Source: JACVRW01 sp963746825 (GTDB taxonomy: Bacteria > Actinomycetota > Thermoleophilia > Solirubrobacterales > Thermoleophilaceae). Taken from it: a stretch of DNA of 64,000 nucleotides. The position numbers and the translations under genes are program-made. The notes under the pieces are model-generated. The model saw only the letters and a list, made by a program, of their open reading frames with translations. It did not search any database and was not told where the DNA came from. The first letter of the stretch is position 1. The number at the start of each line of letters is the position of its first letter. Shown piece by piece: positions 1 through 10,996 of this stretch. The stretch is taken from assembly GCA_963746825.1 (NCBI GenBank), contig CAVVCU010000004.1, positions 186,001-250,000 of the forward strand. Reading direction: 5' to 3'.

Positions 1-2
1 TC

Positions 3-1328
3 CCGATGTTCCTGATCGCGTCGGCCTTCTACTACATGAACCGCGCCGACCCGGACTGCGGCACGTCCTTCTCGTGGATCACGCGCGCGATGGGGCCGAG
101 CCTGGGCTGGGTGGGCGGTTGGGCCGTGTGCACCACCGGCATCATCGTGATCGGCTCGCTGGCCGACGTGGGGGCGTACTACACGTTCGACATGTTCGGC
201 CTCGACGGCCTGCGCGACTCGAAGGCCGCGGTCACCATCTTCGCGCTCATCATCATCGCGGTGATGACGGCCATCTGCGTGATCGGCACGGAGCTGTCCG
301 CGTCGGTCCAGCGGGTGATGATCTTCGCGCAGGTCGGTGCGCTGGTGCTCTTCGCGCTGGTGGCACTGATCAAGGGCGGCGCGCTCACCCCTGAGCTGTC
401 GTGGTTCTCGCCCTTCGCGGTCGACAGCCCGAACGCCCTGGTCCTGGGGCTGCTCACGGGAGTGTTCATCTACTGGGGCTGGGAGAGCGCGGTCAACCTC
501 AACGAGGAGACGTCGGACTCCGACAGCTCCCCGGGCCGCGCGGCCATCGTCAGCACGATCATCCTGCTCTTCACCTACGTGATCGTCACGGTCGCCGTGG
601 TCTCCTTCGCGGGCCTCGACCGGGTGGCGGAGTTCGAGGACGATGCGGGCATCTTCGGAGCCCTGGCCACCGACGTGCTGGGCTCGCCGCTCGACAAGCT
701 CGTGGTCCTGGCGATCGTCACCTCCGCGCTCGCCTCCACGCAGACCACGATCCTGCCGGCGTCGCGAACGTCGCTGTCGATGGCCCGGCAGGGCGCGTTC
801 CCGGAGGTGCTGGGGCGAGTTCACCCGCGCTTCCTGACGCCTCACGTCGGGACCATCGTCATCGGAGTGATCGCGGCGGTCTGGTACGGGGTGTTCAACA
901 GCCTGTCGCAGAACTTCCTCTACGACTCGCTGAGCGCGCTGTCGCTGATGATCGCGTTCTACTACGCCCTCACGGGGGTGGCGTGCGCGATCTACTACCG
1001 CCATGAGCTCACCAAGTCGGTGAAGAACTTCGTCTTCATCGGCCTGGGCCCCCTGATCGGGTCGGCCATCCTCGGCTTCCTCTTCGTGAAGGCGATCCTC
1101 GAGTACTCCAAGGTCGAGGACTCCTACAGCGGGGACGCATGGTTCGGGATCGCGATCCCGGCCGCCCTGGGCATGGGCCTCCTGATCCTCGGAGTGGTAC
1201 TGATGCTGGTCTGGCGCTTCACGGGGCATGAGCGCTACTTCGGCCGGCACACGGAAACGGTCGATCCCGACGTGGCGGCCGGGCGCAAGCTCGGAGTGGC
1301 CGCAGTCCCTGAGGAGGCGGTCACTTGA
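3..1328 (+). CDS. APC-family amino acid permease (5' end outside window)
   Basis: The reading frame is open from the first bases of the window, so the start codon lies upstream and the N-terminal membrane segments are missing. The visible ~440 residues contain about ten strongly hydrophobic segments typical of the amino acid-polyamine-organocation superfamily. The stretch FIYWGWESAVNLNEE and the following LPASRTSLSMARQGAFP resemble the TM6 and post-TM8 regions of APC permeases, which import amino acids or amines by proton symport. Substrate cannot be told from the sequence. The stop overlaps the start of the following universal stress protein gene by four bases (TTGA), so the two are probably co-translated. 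Confidence 0.85.
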   Translation, partial: PMFLIASAFYYMNRADPDCGTSFSWITRAMGPSLGWVGGWAVCTTGIIVIGSLADVGAYYTFDMFGLDGLRDSKAAVTIFALIIIAVMTAICVIGTELSASVQRVMIFAQVGALVLFALVALIKGGALTPELSWFSPFAVDSPNALVLGLLTGVFIYWGWESAVNLNEETSDSDSSPGRAAIVSTIILLFTYVIVTVAVVSFAGLDRVAEFEDDAGIFGALATDVLGSPLDKLVVLAIVTSALASTQTTILPASRTSLSMARQGAFPEVLGRVHPRFLTPHVGTIVIGVIAAVWYGVFNSLSQNFLYDSLSALSLMIAFYYALTGVACAIYYRHELTKSVKNFVFIGLGPLIGSAILGFLFVKAILEYSKVEDSYSGDAWFGIAIPAALGMGLLILGVVLMLVWRFTGHERYFGRHTETVDPDVAAGRKLGVAAVPEEAVT

Positions 1329-1744
1329 GCAGCACCATCGTTGTGGGGTATGACGCGTCGCCCGGGTCCCGGGCGGCGCTGGACCGGGCGCTCGAGATCG
1401 CGGCCGCCTTCGGCGACCGGCTGATCATCGGCTTCGGGGTCACGCCGCCGGGCACACCGACCGAGGAGTCCCGCGCGCACCGGCAGGCGATCCGCGACCG
1501 GGCCGAGACGCTGACCGCGGAGGCTCTCGAACGCGCGGTCGGCGCCGGGGTCGACGTGGAGACCGCGCTGGTCGAGGAGAAGGCCTCCGCCGCGCTGATC
1601 GGCCTCGCCGACGAGAACGACGCGCGGATGATCGTGGTGGGCAGCTGGGAGGAGCGCCCGCTCAAGGGGGCGATCCTGGGCTCCACGCCCAACAAGCTGC
1701 TCTACCTGGCCGAGCGCCCCGTGTTGGTGGTGCCGGCCGAGTAG
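1325..1744 (+). CDS. Universal stress protein (UspA family)
   Basis: 139 residues, one Usp domain. The N-terminal strand TIVVGYDASPGSRAALDRAL and the C-terminal nucleotide-loop region (VVGSWEERPLKGAILGST, about residues 104-121) match the Usp fold; the G-x9-G-S/T part of the ATP-binding motif is present, though the first G-x2-G is not perfect. Starts with TTG inside the stop of the permease gene. Usp proteins paired with a transporter often act as regulatory or stress accessory subunits; that role here is inference from the overlap. Confidence 0.85.
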   Translation: MSSTIVVGYDASPGSRAALDRALEIAAAFGDRLIIGFGVTPPGTPTEESRAHRQAIRDRAETLTAEALERAVGAGVDVETALVEEKASAALIGLADENDARMIVVGSWEERPLKGAILGSTPNKLLYLAERPVLVVPAE

Positions 1745-1768
1745 CCGCGCCGAGTAGGCTCGGCGGCC

Positions 1769-2852
1769 ATGAGCACCTGGGACAAGCTGGCCCCGCTGCC
1801 GGTCGAGATCGAGCGATATGACTTCGAGGCGCTGGAGCTGGTCTTCAGCGAGGAGTTCGTGCGCCACACCACCCTCATCAGGCTGTACGGGGGCGGCGAG
1901 GAGGGGGTGGGCGAGGACGTGGTCTACGACGGCGACGACCACTTCGCGATGCGCGAGGCCGGCCCCAACCTCCCCGTGGCCGGCTCGTGGACGATCGGCT
2001 CGCTGTCCGACCACCTGGCCGAGCTCGACCTGTTCCCCACGCGCGCGCCCGAACGTGAGCCCTCGCGCCTCTACCGCCGCTGGGCCTTCGAGTCGGCCGC
2101 GCTCGACCTCGGCCTGCGGCAGGCCGGACGGTCCCTGCCCGAGCAGCTCGACCGCGAGCTCAGCCCGCTCAACTACGTGGTCTCGATGCGCCTCGGAGGC
2201 CCGCCCGGCAGCGACCAGCCGGAGACGTCCGAGCGCTTGGTCGACGTGCTGGGGCGCTACCCGAGCACGCGCTTCAAGCTCGACCCCACCAACAACTGGA
2301 CCGACGAGCTGATCGACGAGCTCCGCGCCACCGGCGCCGTCGACTCCCTGGATCTCAAGGGCCAGTACAAGGGCACGCCCGTCGACGTCGACACCGACCC
2401 CGAGCTCTACCGCAAGGTGGCCGAGGGCGTTTCCCGACGCCTGGCTCGAGGACCCCGATCTGAACGATGAGACGCGCCCCGTGCTCGAGGCGTATCGCCA
2501 CCGCGTCACCTGGGACGCGCCCATCCACTCGGTCGACGACATCCTCGCCCTCGAGTGGAAGCCGCGCACGGTCAACATCAAGCCCTCGCGGGTGGGATCA
2601 CTGGTCGAGCTCTGCCGGGCCTACGACTTCTGCGACGCGGAGGGCATCGGCGCGTACGGCGGCGGCCAGACCGAGCTCGGCGTGGGCCGCGACCACATCC
2701 AGTACCTGGCCGCGATCTTCCACCCCGACACGCCCAACGACGTGGCCCCGGGCGGGTTCAACATGCCCAAGGTGCCGGACGGCCTGCCGGAGAGCCCACT
2801 CGAGCTGCGCCCGGCGGCCACCGGCTTCCGCTTCGCTGAATCAACCATCTAG
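1769..2852 (+). CDS. Enolase-superfamily protein (muconate cycloisomerase / dipeptide epimerase-like), frameshifted
   Basis: Two overlapping reading frames join into one ~360-residue enolase-superfamily protein. Frame 1 runs from ATG 1769. At about 2429 (GAG GGC G TTT CCC) a single extra base shifts to the frame ending at 2852, restoring FPDAWLEDPDLNDETRPVLE across the break. Superfamily features are visible: FKLDPTNNW (barrel strand 2 lysine region), SLDLKG and WLEDP (metal-ligand Asp and Glu), and VNIKPSRVGS (strand 6 lysine). Substrate is not predictable. The stop shares one base with the GTG of the PLD-like gene. The break is probably a sequence error; a true pseudogene is the alternative. 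Confidence 0.75.
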
Positions 2853-3907
2853 TGGTCGAGATCGCTCCGCTCCATCCGGGTCGCCAGACCGATCTCGACG
2901 TGGCGCGGCAGGTGTCCGCCTTTCTCGGCGAGGCACAGCGCTCGCTCGACCTCGCCCTCTACGACGTGCGGTTGCCGGGAGAACCGGGTGACATCGTGGC
3001 CGGCGCGCTGCGCGACGCCGCCGCGCGCGGCGTGGCGGTGCGCATCGCCTACAACGCCGACCACGACGAGCGCGTGTTCCCGCCGCCGCCGGGCACCAAG
3101 CCCGAGCTGCTCGAGGCGCTGCCCTTCCCGACGTGCGGCGTTCCGGGCATCCCCGATCTCATGCACCACAAGTACGTGGTGCGCGACGGCGAGTCGGTCT
3201 GGACCGGATCGACCAACTGGACGCGCGACTCGTGGACCATCCAGGAGAACTTCGTGATCCGCGTCGACTCGCCCGAGGTGGCCGGCGCCTTCGCGGCCAA
3301 CTTCGACGAGCTGTGGTCAACGCGCGACGTCAGCCGCAGCGGCCACCGCGATCCGCGCCCTCTTGACGTCGACGGCCACGAGGTCCGCGCCTGGTTCACC
3401 CCCGGCCAGGGCGAGGAGCTGTCACAGCGCATCGCGCGGGCGCTGGGCATGGCGCGCAAGCGGATCCGGATAGCCTCCCCGGTGATCACCGCCGGCCCGG
3501 TCCTGGGGACGCTCGCGGAGCTGGCCGCCGAGGCGCGGGTCGACCTGCGCGGGGTGGTCGATCGCACGCAGATGGACGGCGTGGTCTACCAGTGGCGCAC
3601 CAACGGGCGCTCGGCCTGGAAGATCCCCATCCTCGCCTCCGTGCTGGAGCACGCCGACTTCCGCGGCAAGCCCTCCGTGCCCTGGACGCCGGAGTCGATC
3701 CACGACTTCATGCACGCCAAGGTCACCGTGGCCGACGACGTGGTCTTCGCCGGCTCCTTCAACCTCTCGCGCTCAGGCGAGATGAACGCCGAGAACGTGC
3801 TCGAGGTCCACGACCCCGAGCTGGCCGAGCAGATGGCGGCCTTCGTGGACGAGGTCAGGGACCGTTACCAAGCGATGCCCGTGCCTCGCGATGCTGGGCG
3901 GCCTTGA
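2852..3907 (+). CDS. Phospholipase D-like protein with two HKD motifs
   Basis: 351 residues starting with GTG directly at the stop of the preceding gene. Two PLD active-site motifs are clear: HHKYVVRDGESVWTGSTNWT (about residues 104-123) and MHAKVTVADDVVFAGSFN (about residues 286-303), each H-x-K-x4-D followed by a G-S-x-N segment. Families with this layout cleave phosphodiester bonds in phospholipids or nucleic acids by a covalent phosphohistidine. No signal peptide or membrane segment is visible, so action in the cytoplasm, possibly on nucleic acid, is likely (inference). The 3' end overlaps the convergent LOG-family gene by 53 bases. Confidence 0.85.
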   Translation: MVEIAPLHPGRQTDLDVARQVSAFLGEAQRSLDLALYDVRLPGEPGDIVAGALRDAAARGVAVRIAYNADHDERVFPPPPGTKPELLEALPFPTCGVPGIPDLMHHKYVVRDGESVWTGSTNWTRDSWTIQENFVIRVDSPEVAGAFAANFDELWSTRDVSRSGHRDPRPLDVDGHEVRAWFTPGQGEELSQRIARALGMARKRIRIASPVITAGPVLGTLAELAAEARVDLRGVVDRTQMDGVVYQWRTNGRSAWKIPILASVLEHADFRGKPSVPWTPESIHDFMHAKVTVADDVVFAGSFNLSRSGEMNAENVLEVHDPELAEQMAAFVDEVRDRYQAMPVPRDAGRP

Positions 3908-4589
3908 GCCGCTCGAGCACCTCCGCCGGGTCGTCGGTCACGCAGAACAGGTCCAGGTCGCCGGGCGAGATCTTGCCCTCGCCGAGCAGCCGCTCCCGCA
4001 TCCAGTCCACCAGGCCGCCCCAGTAGTCCGGGCCCACGAGGATCACCGGGAAGTTGCGCACCTTCCCGGTCTGGATCAGCGTCATCGCCTCGAACAGCTC
4101 GTCGAGCGTGCCAAAGCCGCCGGGAAAGACGACGAAGCCGCTCGCGTAGCGGACGAACATGATCTTGCGCGCGAAGAAGTAGTGGAACTCGAGCCCGATG
4201 TCGCAGTAGGGGTTGATGCCCTGCTCGAACGGCAGCTCGATGTTCAGGCCGATGGACAGGGCGTTCGCGTCGCGCGCGCCGCGGTTGGCCGCCTCCATCG
4301 CGCCCGGGCCGCCCCCGGTGATGATCGCCATGCCCGACTCGCCGACCATCCGCGCGGTCTCGCGCGCCAGCTTGTACTCCGGATCGTCGGCCGGCGTGCG
4401 TGCCGAGCCGAAGAACGAAGCCGCCGCCCCCACGTGGGCCAGGGCGTCGAAGCCCATCTCCACCTCCTCCTGGATTCGCTCCAGGCGCGCGGCGTCGGTG
4501 AGCGTCGACACCACCGCCGCCTCCTGCGCGGCGATGATCTCCTCGTCCAGGGTGGCCGGCATGCGCGGCCCTTGCGGCTGGTCGTTCAT
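3855..4589 (-). CDS. LOG-family (TIGR00730-type) Rossmann-fold protein
   Basis: 244 residues. The signature of the LOG/lysine-decarboxylase-like family is present: GGGPGAMEAANRGA in the middle and VVFPGGFGTLDELFEAMTLI near residue 155 (PGGxGTxxE). Such proteins hydrolyse nucleoside 5'-monophosphates, releasing the base and ribose 5-phosphate (cytokinin activation in plants and some actinobacteria). The ~60-residue N-terminal extension places it with the longer bacterial group. The cellular substrate here is unknown. It is transcribed from the opposite strand to the PLD-like gene and their ends overlap. Confidence 0.85.
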   Translation of the reverse strand: MNDQPQGPRMPATLDEEIIAAQEAAVVSTLTDAARLERIQEEVEMGFDALAHVGAAASFFGSARTPADDPEYKLARETARMVGESGMAIITGGGPGAMEAANRGARDANALSIGLNIELPFEQGINPYCDIGLEFHYFFARKIMFVRYASGFVVFPGGFGTLDELFEAMTLIQTGKVRNFPVILVGPDYWGGLVDWMRERLLGEGKISPGDLDLFCVTDDPAEVLERLKAAQHREARASLGNGP

Positions 4590-4609
4590 CCTCGTATCAG
4601 GCTAGGGGA

Positions 4610-4645
4610 ACCCGCCGCGGCGTCCGGGTCGACACCGCGGCGGGT
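4610..4645 (-). terminator. GC-rich hairpin between the M14 peptidase and LOG genes
   Basis: Perfect 11-base inverted repeat: ACCCGCCGCGG (4610-4620) and CCGCGGCGGGT (4635-4645) with a 14-base loop. It lies just beyond the stop of the minus-strand M14 gene and before the LOG start. No strong T-tract follows, so termination efficiency is uncertain; a simple transcription barrier is the likely role. Confidence 0.5.
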
Positions 4646-4675
4646 GGGCATCCGTGCCTTCCCCGCGATTTCCCG

Positions 4676-7242
4676 CTAAGGGGCGCGGAAGGCAATGGGG
4701 GTCACCCCTGCCTCTTTGAGAGCGCTCGGGAGGCGACGGGCGAAGGGGTGCTCGTCGCCGCTCAACTCGTCCGGGTTGGCGATCAGGTAGGCCACCCGTC
4801 CCTTGGAGCGCTGCACGCTGTAGCGGGCGCCGAAGCCATCCAGCACGCCGCCGGCCGCGGCCGCGCTGCTCGCGCGCACCGAAAGCCGAATATGTCCACT
4901 GCCGCCGACCAGCCCGGTGGCGCCGCGCCGCGCGGTTCTCAGGTTGGTGGCGCGGGCCGCCCTGGTGGCCGCCGGCTCGTCGCTGAGGAGCGCGTTGCGC
5001 AGGATCTTCTGGAAGCCGGTCGTGAAGGCGCGGAAGTTCGGCTCGACGGAGAACACCGTCGTCCGGCCTTCGCCCACCGGCTCGTCGATCACCGCGGCGG
5101 TGCCACCCAGCTCCTCGGCACCCTCGGCGAAGCCTGAGATGAACCAGTCGTCGCTGTCGGCGGGCGGGTACTCGACGGCCACGTACGCCGGCGAGGAGGC
5201 CCGCATGACCCAGTCGTACTCGTAGAAGGCCCAGGCGAATGCGCCCACGCCGCGGCGAAGCGGCGTGTCGCTGCCGGTGCGAACGCGCAGGAGGCTGCCG
5301 GGCACGTCGGAGGTCGGCTCGGCCAAGGTGGCCGTGGTGAGCCCGGCGAGGGCGGCGAAGCGCGCGCCCTCCCGCCAGCCGATCAGGTGCCCGCCGGCGT
5401 CGAGCCACGACCGCAGCGAGGCCTGCCCGCCGCTACCGAGTGCCTCGAGGGCGGCGCCGGCGTCGCCCAGCGTGTCCTCCTCGTCGGGGCCGCTGCCGTT
5501 GGGCACGAGCAGGGTGTCGTAGCCGGATAGCCCGCCGGCCGCGATCTGCTCCGTCGTCACGCGCTCGTAGGGAAGCTGCCACACGCGCTCCAGCAGATAG
5601 CGCAGCCAGCCGGTCGACTCGATCGCCGACGTGCTGTCCGACAGCTGGAGCAGGGCGATCCGCGGAGCGTCGGCCGGCGCAGCCGGAGCGTCGGGCTCCG
5701 GCCAGCTCGCCCACGCCCCGGGCCCGGACGCGAAGCGGCTCGCCCGAGTAGCCGCCGCGCACGTTGAAGAGCAGCGGCTGGCTCCACGCGGTGACGTCGT
5801 AGAAGTAGGGGAACGGCGTGTAGGTGTCCTCGTTGAGCATCGCCTGCACCCAGTGCTTCTGCATCTGGGCCATCGGCACGTACCACGTGCCCGGCGCCAT
5901 CCAGCGCCCGCGGGTGCTGCGGGCGTAGGGCGTGTAGTCCGGCACCCACAGCGCACGCTTGAGGCGGTAGACGTCGACGTCCATCCGCTGCAGGCGCCGC
6001 AGCATGGCCTGCACCTCGCTCTGCTTGGACTCCCGGCGGTCGGTGATGAAGTAGTGGCGCACCGGGCGGTCGGGCACCTGGGTGGAGATCACCTGCGGGT
6101 TGCCCTCGGAGTCGACCTCGTTGACCAGCTCGTTGGGCTCGAGGAAGCCGGCCTGGCCCTGGGCGTAGGCCTCGCGCCAGGCGGCGGCCCACTCGGAGAG
6201 GATCTCCTCCTTGCGGATCGCGCCCTGCGAGAGGCTCACCCACTGGGCCACGTACTGCTCGTAGGCGCGGTCGGAGATCGGGTCCTCGTTGTTCTTCTCG
6301 TAGGTCATGCCGGCGCTTATGAAGCCGGTGGAGGGCACCGTGTCGCCGTAGCCCATGTAGAAGAGGTCGTAGATGTCGCGGTTGAAGAAGGGGATGCCCT
6401 GGCGCGTGAACTCGGCCGCCAGCGAGGAGCCGTAGATGTTGTTGATCCAGTCGATCGACTCGTCGGTGATCTCGTGGTAGACCGGGTCGGCGTTGGGCGG
6501 GAAGAAGAAGTCGTCGGCGCCCATCTCGTGGTCGTCCACGAACAGCGGGCCGGGGTACTCGCGCAGGAACTCGATCTTGGCGTCGGTCTCGGGCTGGGTG
6601 CGGGCGAACCAGTCGCGGTTCATGTCGAACCCGTAGAAGTTCTGGCGCGTGTTGGCCTCGCGGCCGTCGGGGTTCTGGATGGGAAGCAAGCACCACGATC
6701 GAGCCGTCGAGGATCTGCCGCGCGGCACAGTCGGTGCGGTCGGCCAGCTCGTAGAGCACGCGCATCGAGGCGTCGGTGCCGGACTCCTCGCCGCCGTGCA
6801 CGTTCGAGGCGATCCACAGGATGGCCGGGTACCTGCGAGCGATCCTGTCCGCCTTCCAGGCCGGGGTGCTCGGGTCGCGCAGGGTCTGCGCCGCCTTCTT
6901 GATCGCGCGGAGCTTGCCGCGGCGGAGATGGTCGGGATGACCGACGATGGCCCAGCGCAGCTCGCGCCCCTCCTGCGAGCGCTGATCCAGCGCTCCGGTG
7001 ATCACGCGATCGCTGGCCGCGTCGACCGCGGCCATGTAGTCGTAGGCCTGCTGTGTGGTCACCTCGCCGTTCTCGCCGCCCGGCGCGGGTACCACGTCGC
7101 TCAGCGCCGGCACACCACCCATGAACTCGGGCGGAGTCTGCGTGGGGTCGCAGGCGTTCTGTGCCGCCGCCGGGGCGGCGAGAGCGAGGGTGGCCACCGA
7201 GGCGGCCAGGGCGGCGAGGCGAACGCGCATGCGGGACTCCAT
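4676..7242 (-). CDS. Exported M14-family zinc carboxypeptidase, two frameshifts
   Basis: Three consecutive frames join into a protein of ~855 residues. The N-terminus (MESRMRVRLAALAASVATLA...) is a signal peptide. The metal-binding motif HGGEESGTDASM (H-x-x-E) is followed by LPIQNPDGREANTRQNFYG and a long M14 domain with MNRDW and VDDHEMGADDFFFPPNADPV. The C-terminal third (about 5730-4676) is a separate module with a Rossmann-like opening (RIALLQLSDST) and an EPNFRAFTTG segment. Breaks: about 6688 (one extra base between SIVVL and PIQNPDG) and about 5740 (one extra base after GGYSG). Expected to trim peptides outside the cell. It may follow the protease gene at 7321-8097 in one transcript. 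Confidence 0.75.
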
Positions 7243-7261
7243 TTGGTGAAGAACGATGGTC

Positions 7262-7281
7262 GCCCGGACACATACCCGGGC
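7262..7281. other. Small stem-loop upstream of the M14 gene
   Basis: Inverted repeat GCCCGG (7262-7267) and CCGGGC (7276-7281) with an 8-base loop, in the 78-base gap between the trypsin-like protease stop and the M14 start. It could be a weak terminator or a leader hairpin; nothing decides between them. Confidence 0.3.
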
Positions 7282-7320
7282 GCGCCAGAAGCAATTCGTG
7301 CAAAGTGCGGGAGAGTCGGA

Positions 7321-8097
<777 letters not shown>

Positions 8098-8106
8098 GAG
8101 CCGAAG

Positions 8107-8138
8107 GGCGCCGGCCGGCGGTGAGGCCGGCCGGCGCC
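8107..8138 (-). terminator. Very strong GC hairpin between small exported protein and protease genes
   Basis: Perfect 10-base arms GGCGCCGGCC (8107-8116) and GGCCGGCGCC (8129-8138) with a 12-base loop. It sits between the stop of the small exported protein gene (8145) and the protease start (8097). No T-run follows, so it may be a terminator or a processing or attenuation hairpin. Confidence 0.5.
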
Positions 8139-8144
8139 GTGTGG

Positions 8145-8435
8145 CTAGATCTGTGCGTCCCCCTGGTTCTGCTGCCCGTCCTTCTCCGGGCAGTCGCCGC
8201 GGTCGCGTTGGCCGTTGCCGCCCTGTCCTTCGTCGGGCGTGTTCGACTGCGCGGGGACCGCGCCGGCCGAGTTGCCGCTGGTGCCGGCCGAGCTGTCGGA
8301 GCTCCCGGCCAGTGCCGCACCGGCGGGGATCGCCGCCAGCATCCCGGCCACCGCCACGGCGGCCACCAGGCGCCGTCCGCGGCGCCGCGGGGTCACGCTG
8401 TTGTCAGGACCGTTCTCTGTTGGTCGTTCATCCAT
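8145..8435 (-). CDS. Small exported or membrane-anchored protein, unknown function
   Basis: 96 residues. An Arg-rich start (TPRRRGRRLV) precedes one hydrophobic segment (VAAVAVAGMLAAIPAGAALAG, about residues 23-44) that reads as a signal peptide or anchor. The rest is low-complexity Ser/Gly/Gln/Asp with a RGDCPEKDGQQ stretch near the C-terminus containing the only cysteine. I do not recognise a domain. Codon usage and the plausible signal support it as real. It precedes the anchored protease gene, from which it is separated by a strong hairpin. Confidence 0.6.
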   Translation of the reverse strand: MDERPTENGPDNSVTPRRRGRRLVAAVAVAGMLAAIPAGAALAGSSDSSAGTSGNSAGAVPAQSNTPDEGQGGNGQRDRGDCPEKDGQQNQGDAQI

Positions 8436-8491
8436 GGAGACGACCCTAGGAAGGGCACTGTCAACTCTGGATAACGCCCCTTAGGTTCGGC

Positions 8492-10004
8492 TTACAGGGC
8501 CAGCGAGAGGGGCTGCTCGAGCAGTTCTCTGACCCGCGCCAGGAACTGCGCCCCGTCGGCTCCGTAGAGGATGCGGTGGTCGCACACCAGCGAGAGGCTC
8601 ATCTGGTCGCGGGCCACGATGCGCCCGCCCTCGTCGACCGCCGGCCGCTTGGCCAGCGCGCCCACGGTGAGGATCGAGGCCTGCGGCGGGTTGATGATCG
8701 CCGTGAAGTGCTCGATGCCGTACATGCCCAGGTTGGACACCGTGAACGTGCCACCCGACAGCTCGGGCGGCGTGATCGTCTTGTCGCGGACCTTCTCGAT
8801 CGCCGCGCGCGCGTCGCGTGAGATCTGCCCCAGCGACTTGCGGTCGGCGTCGAAGATCGTGGGCACCACGAGCGCGTCCATGGCCGCCACCGCCACGCCG
8901 ATGTTGACCTTGTCGTAGAGCTCGAACTTGCCGTCGCGGTAGGCGCCGTTCACGCGCGGGTGCTCGCGCAGCGCCATGGCGGCGGCCTTCACGACCATGT
9001 CGTTGAACGACGGCGCGGAGTCGGACACCTCCTTGAGGCGCTGGCGCAGCTCCACCGCCTGCGTCATGTCGACGGTCAGCGAGATCGAGAAGTCGGGTGC
9101 GGTGGCCTTCGACTCGGCCATGCGCCGACTGACCGTCTTCTGCAGGCGCGTGAGCTCGTGGATATCGGCCTCGCCCTTGGGCCCGGCCTCGCTCTTCTGC
9201 GGCTCCGGGCGCTCCTCCTCGGCCTGGCCTTCCTCCTCCTGCGGAGCCTCCTCGGCCTCGGCGCCGTCGGCCTGCGCGCCATCGGTCTTGGTGGCGGTGC
9301 CGGACTCCGATGCCGCCTGAACGTCGGCCTTGACGATGCGCCCGCCCGGACCGCTGCCCTCGAGCTGGGCCAGCTCGACCCCGAGCTCGCCGGCCATGCG
9401 GCGCGCTACCGGCGAGGCCTTGATGCGCTCGCCGTCACCCGCGCCGTTGCCGCTCGCACTGCTGGTCTTGGTCGCGGTGCTCGCGGACTGGGTCTCGCCG
9501 CCGCCGTCACCGCCACCCCCGCCGCCGCGGGACTCGCCGCTGTCGGCCGCCTCCTCGGCGCCGTCGTCCGCTTCCTCGCTGTCGCCGGAGGCCTCCGCCT
9601 CTTCCTCGCCCTCGGCGGCCGCTTCCTGCCTCGTCGTCGTCCTCGCTCTCCTCCGCCTCGGCGTCCTGCTCCTCGTCCTCACCATCCGACTCGGCCTCCT
9701 CGGCCGACGCCTCCTCTTCCTGGGACTCGTCGCCCGACGGCTTGCCGCCGTTGTCGCTCGCCTCGCTCGCGTCGCCGATGCGCGCGATCGGCTCGCCGAT
9801 GGCCAGCGTGTCGCCCTCCTGGGCCAGGATCTCGACCAGCGTGCCGTCGGAGTCGGCGTCGTAGGTCATGTTCGCCTTGTCGGTCTCGATCTCCACGAGC
9901 GGCTCGCCGCGCTTGACCTCGGCTCCCTCTTCCACGAGCCACTTGAGGACCGTGCCCTCCTCCATCGAGTCGGACAGGCGCGGCATCGTCACTTCGCTGG
10001 CCAT
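8492..10004 (-). CDS. pdhC: Dihydrolipoamide acyltransferase (2-oxoacid dehydrogenase E2), frameshifted in linker
   Basis: Transfers the acyl group from lipoyl-lysine to CoA in the pyruvate (or related 2-oxoacid) dehydrogenase core. Domains in order: lipoyl domain (residues 1-80, lipoylated Lys in EIETDKANMTY), a very long acidic Glu/Asp/Ala linker, peripheral-subunit-binding domain (KASPVARRMAGELGVELAQL), a second acidic linker, and the catalytic domain ending in CDHRILYGADGAQFLARVRE. The frame breaks at about 9625 inside the first linker: one extra base between DDDEA and EAAAEGEEEAEA. The gene begins 7 bases after the E1-beta stop, in the order E1-alpha, E1-beta, E2. The linkers are unusually long and acidic. 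Confidence 0.9.
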
Positions 10005-10011
10005 CGGGCTC

Positions 10012-10996
10012 CTAGAGGTCGCGGAAGGTTGCTATCGCCGCCTGGATCACGTGCTCCTCGTGCGGGAAGGCGGCCTGTTCGAGCGGCTTGGAGTAGGGCA
10101 TGGGCACGTCGGCGCCGGTCACGCGCTGCACCGGTGCGTCGAGCCAGTCGAAGGCCTGCTCCTGGATGAGCGCGGCCAGGTTCGCGCCAACCCCTCCGTG
10201 GGGCCACCCCTCCTCGACGATCACCGCGCGGTTGGTCTTCTTCACCGAGCCGAGGATCGTGTCGAGGTCGAGCGGGCGCAGCGTGCGCGGGTCGATCACC
10301 TCCGCGTCGATCTCGTGCTCGTCGGCGAGCGTCTCCGCCGCCTTCTGGGCCGTGATGGCCATGCGCGAGATCCCGATGATCGTCACGTCCTCGCCCTCGC
10401 GCCGGATGGCGGCCTCGCCGAAGCGGATCGGGCCCGCCGTTCTCCGGCACCTCGCCGCGCTGGCCGTAGAGCGTCTCGTGTTCGATGAAGACGACGGGGT
10501 TGTCGTCCTTGATCGCCGCCTTGAGGAGGCCCTTGGCGTCGGCCGGCGTGCTCGGCACGGCCACCAGCAGGCCGGGAACGTGGAGGTAGAAGGCCTCGAA
10601 GCAGTGCGAGTGGGTGGGGCCGAGCTGGTGACCCGCGCCCTGAGGCATGCGGATGACCATGGGCACCTTCACCTGGCCGCCGAACATGTAGCGAATGGCC
10701 GCCGCGTGGTTGACGATCTGGTCCATCGCGAGCAGCGAGAAGTTGATGGTCATCAGCTCGACCACGGGACGCAGCCCGAGCATCGCCGAGCCCACGCCCA
10801 TGCCCACGATCGTGTTCTCCGAGATCGGCGTGTCGCGCACCCGCTTCTCGCCGAACTCCTCGAGCAGGCCGGCGGTGACCTTGAAGGCGCCCTGGAACAC
10901 GCCGATGTCCTCGCCCATGATGAAGACGTTCTCGTCCTCGGTCATCTCCTCGCGCAGCGCCTGGTTGAGCGCCTCGCGGTAACGCATGGTGGGCAT
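10012..10996 (-). CDS. pdhB: Pyruvate dehydrogenase E1 component, beta subunit, frameshifted
   Basis: About 327 residues when the frames are joined. The N-terminal half (RYREALNQALREEMTEDENV, MGEDIGVFQGAFKVTAGL, RVRDTPISENTIVG) and C-terminal half (AEVIDPRTLRPLDLDTILGS, VIVEEGWPHGGVGANLAALI) are standard E1-beta. The break is at about 10437, in a run of three G on the coding strand (ENG then PIRFGEAAIRREGED after removing one G). Its ATG overlaps the E1-alpha stop as TGATG, so translation is coupled. With E1-alpha it decarboxylates the 2-oxoacid on thiamine diphosphate and acylates the E2 lipoyl group. Confidence 0.92.

Noticed and set aside
1235..2581. 448-residue open frame antisense to the Usp and enolase-like genes
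   Set aside because: Crosses three real genes; no domain similarity.
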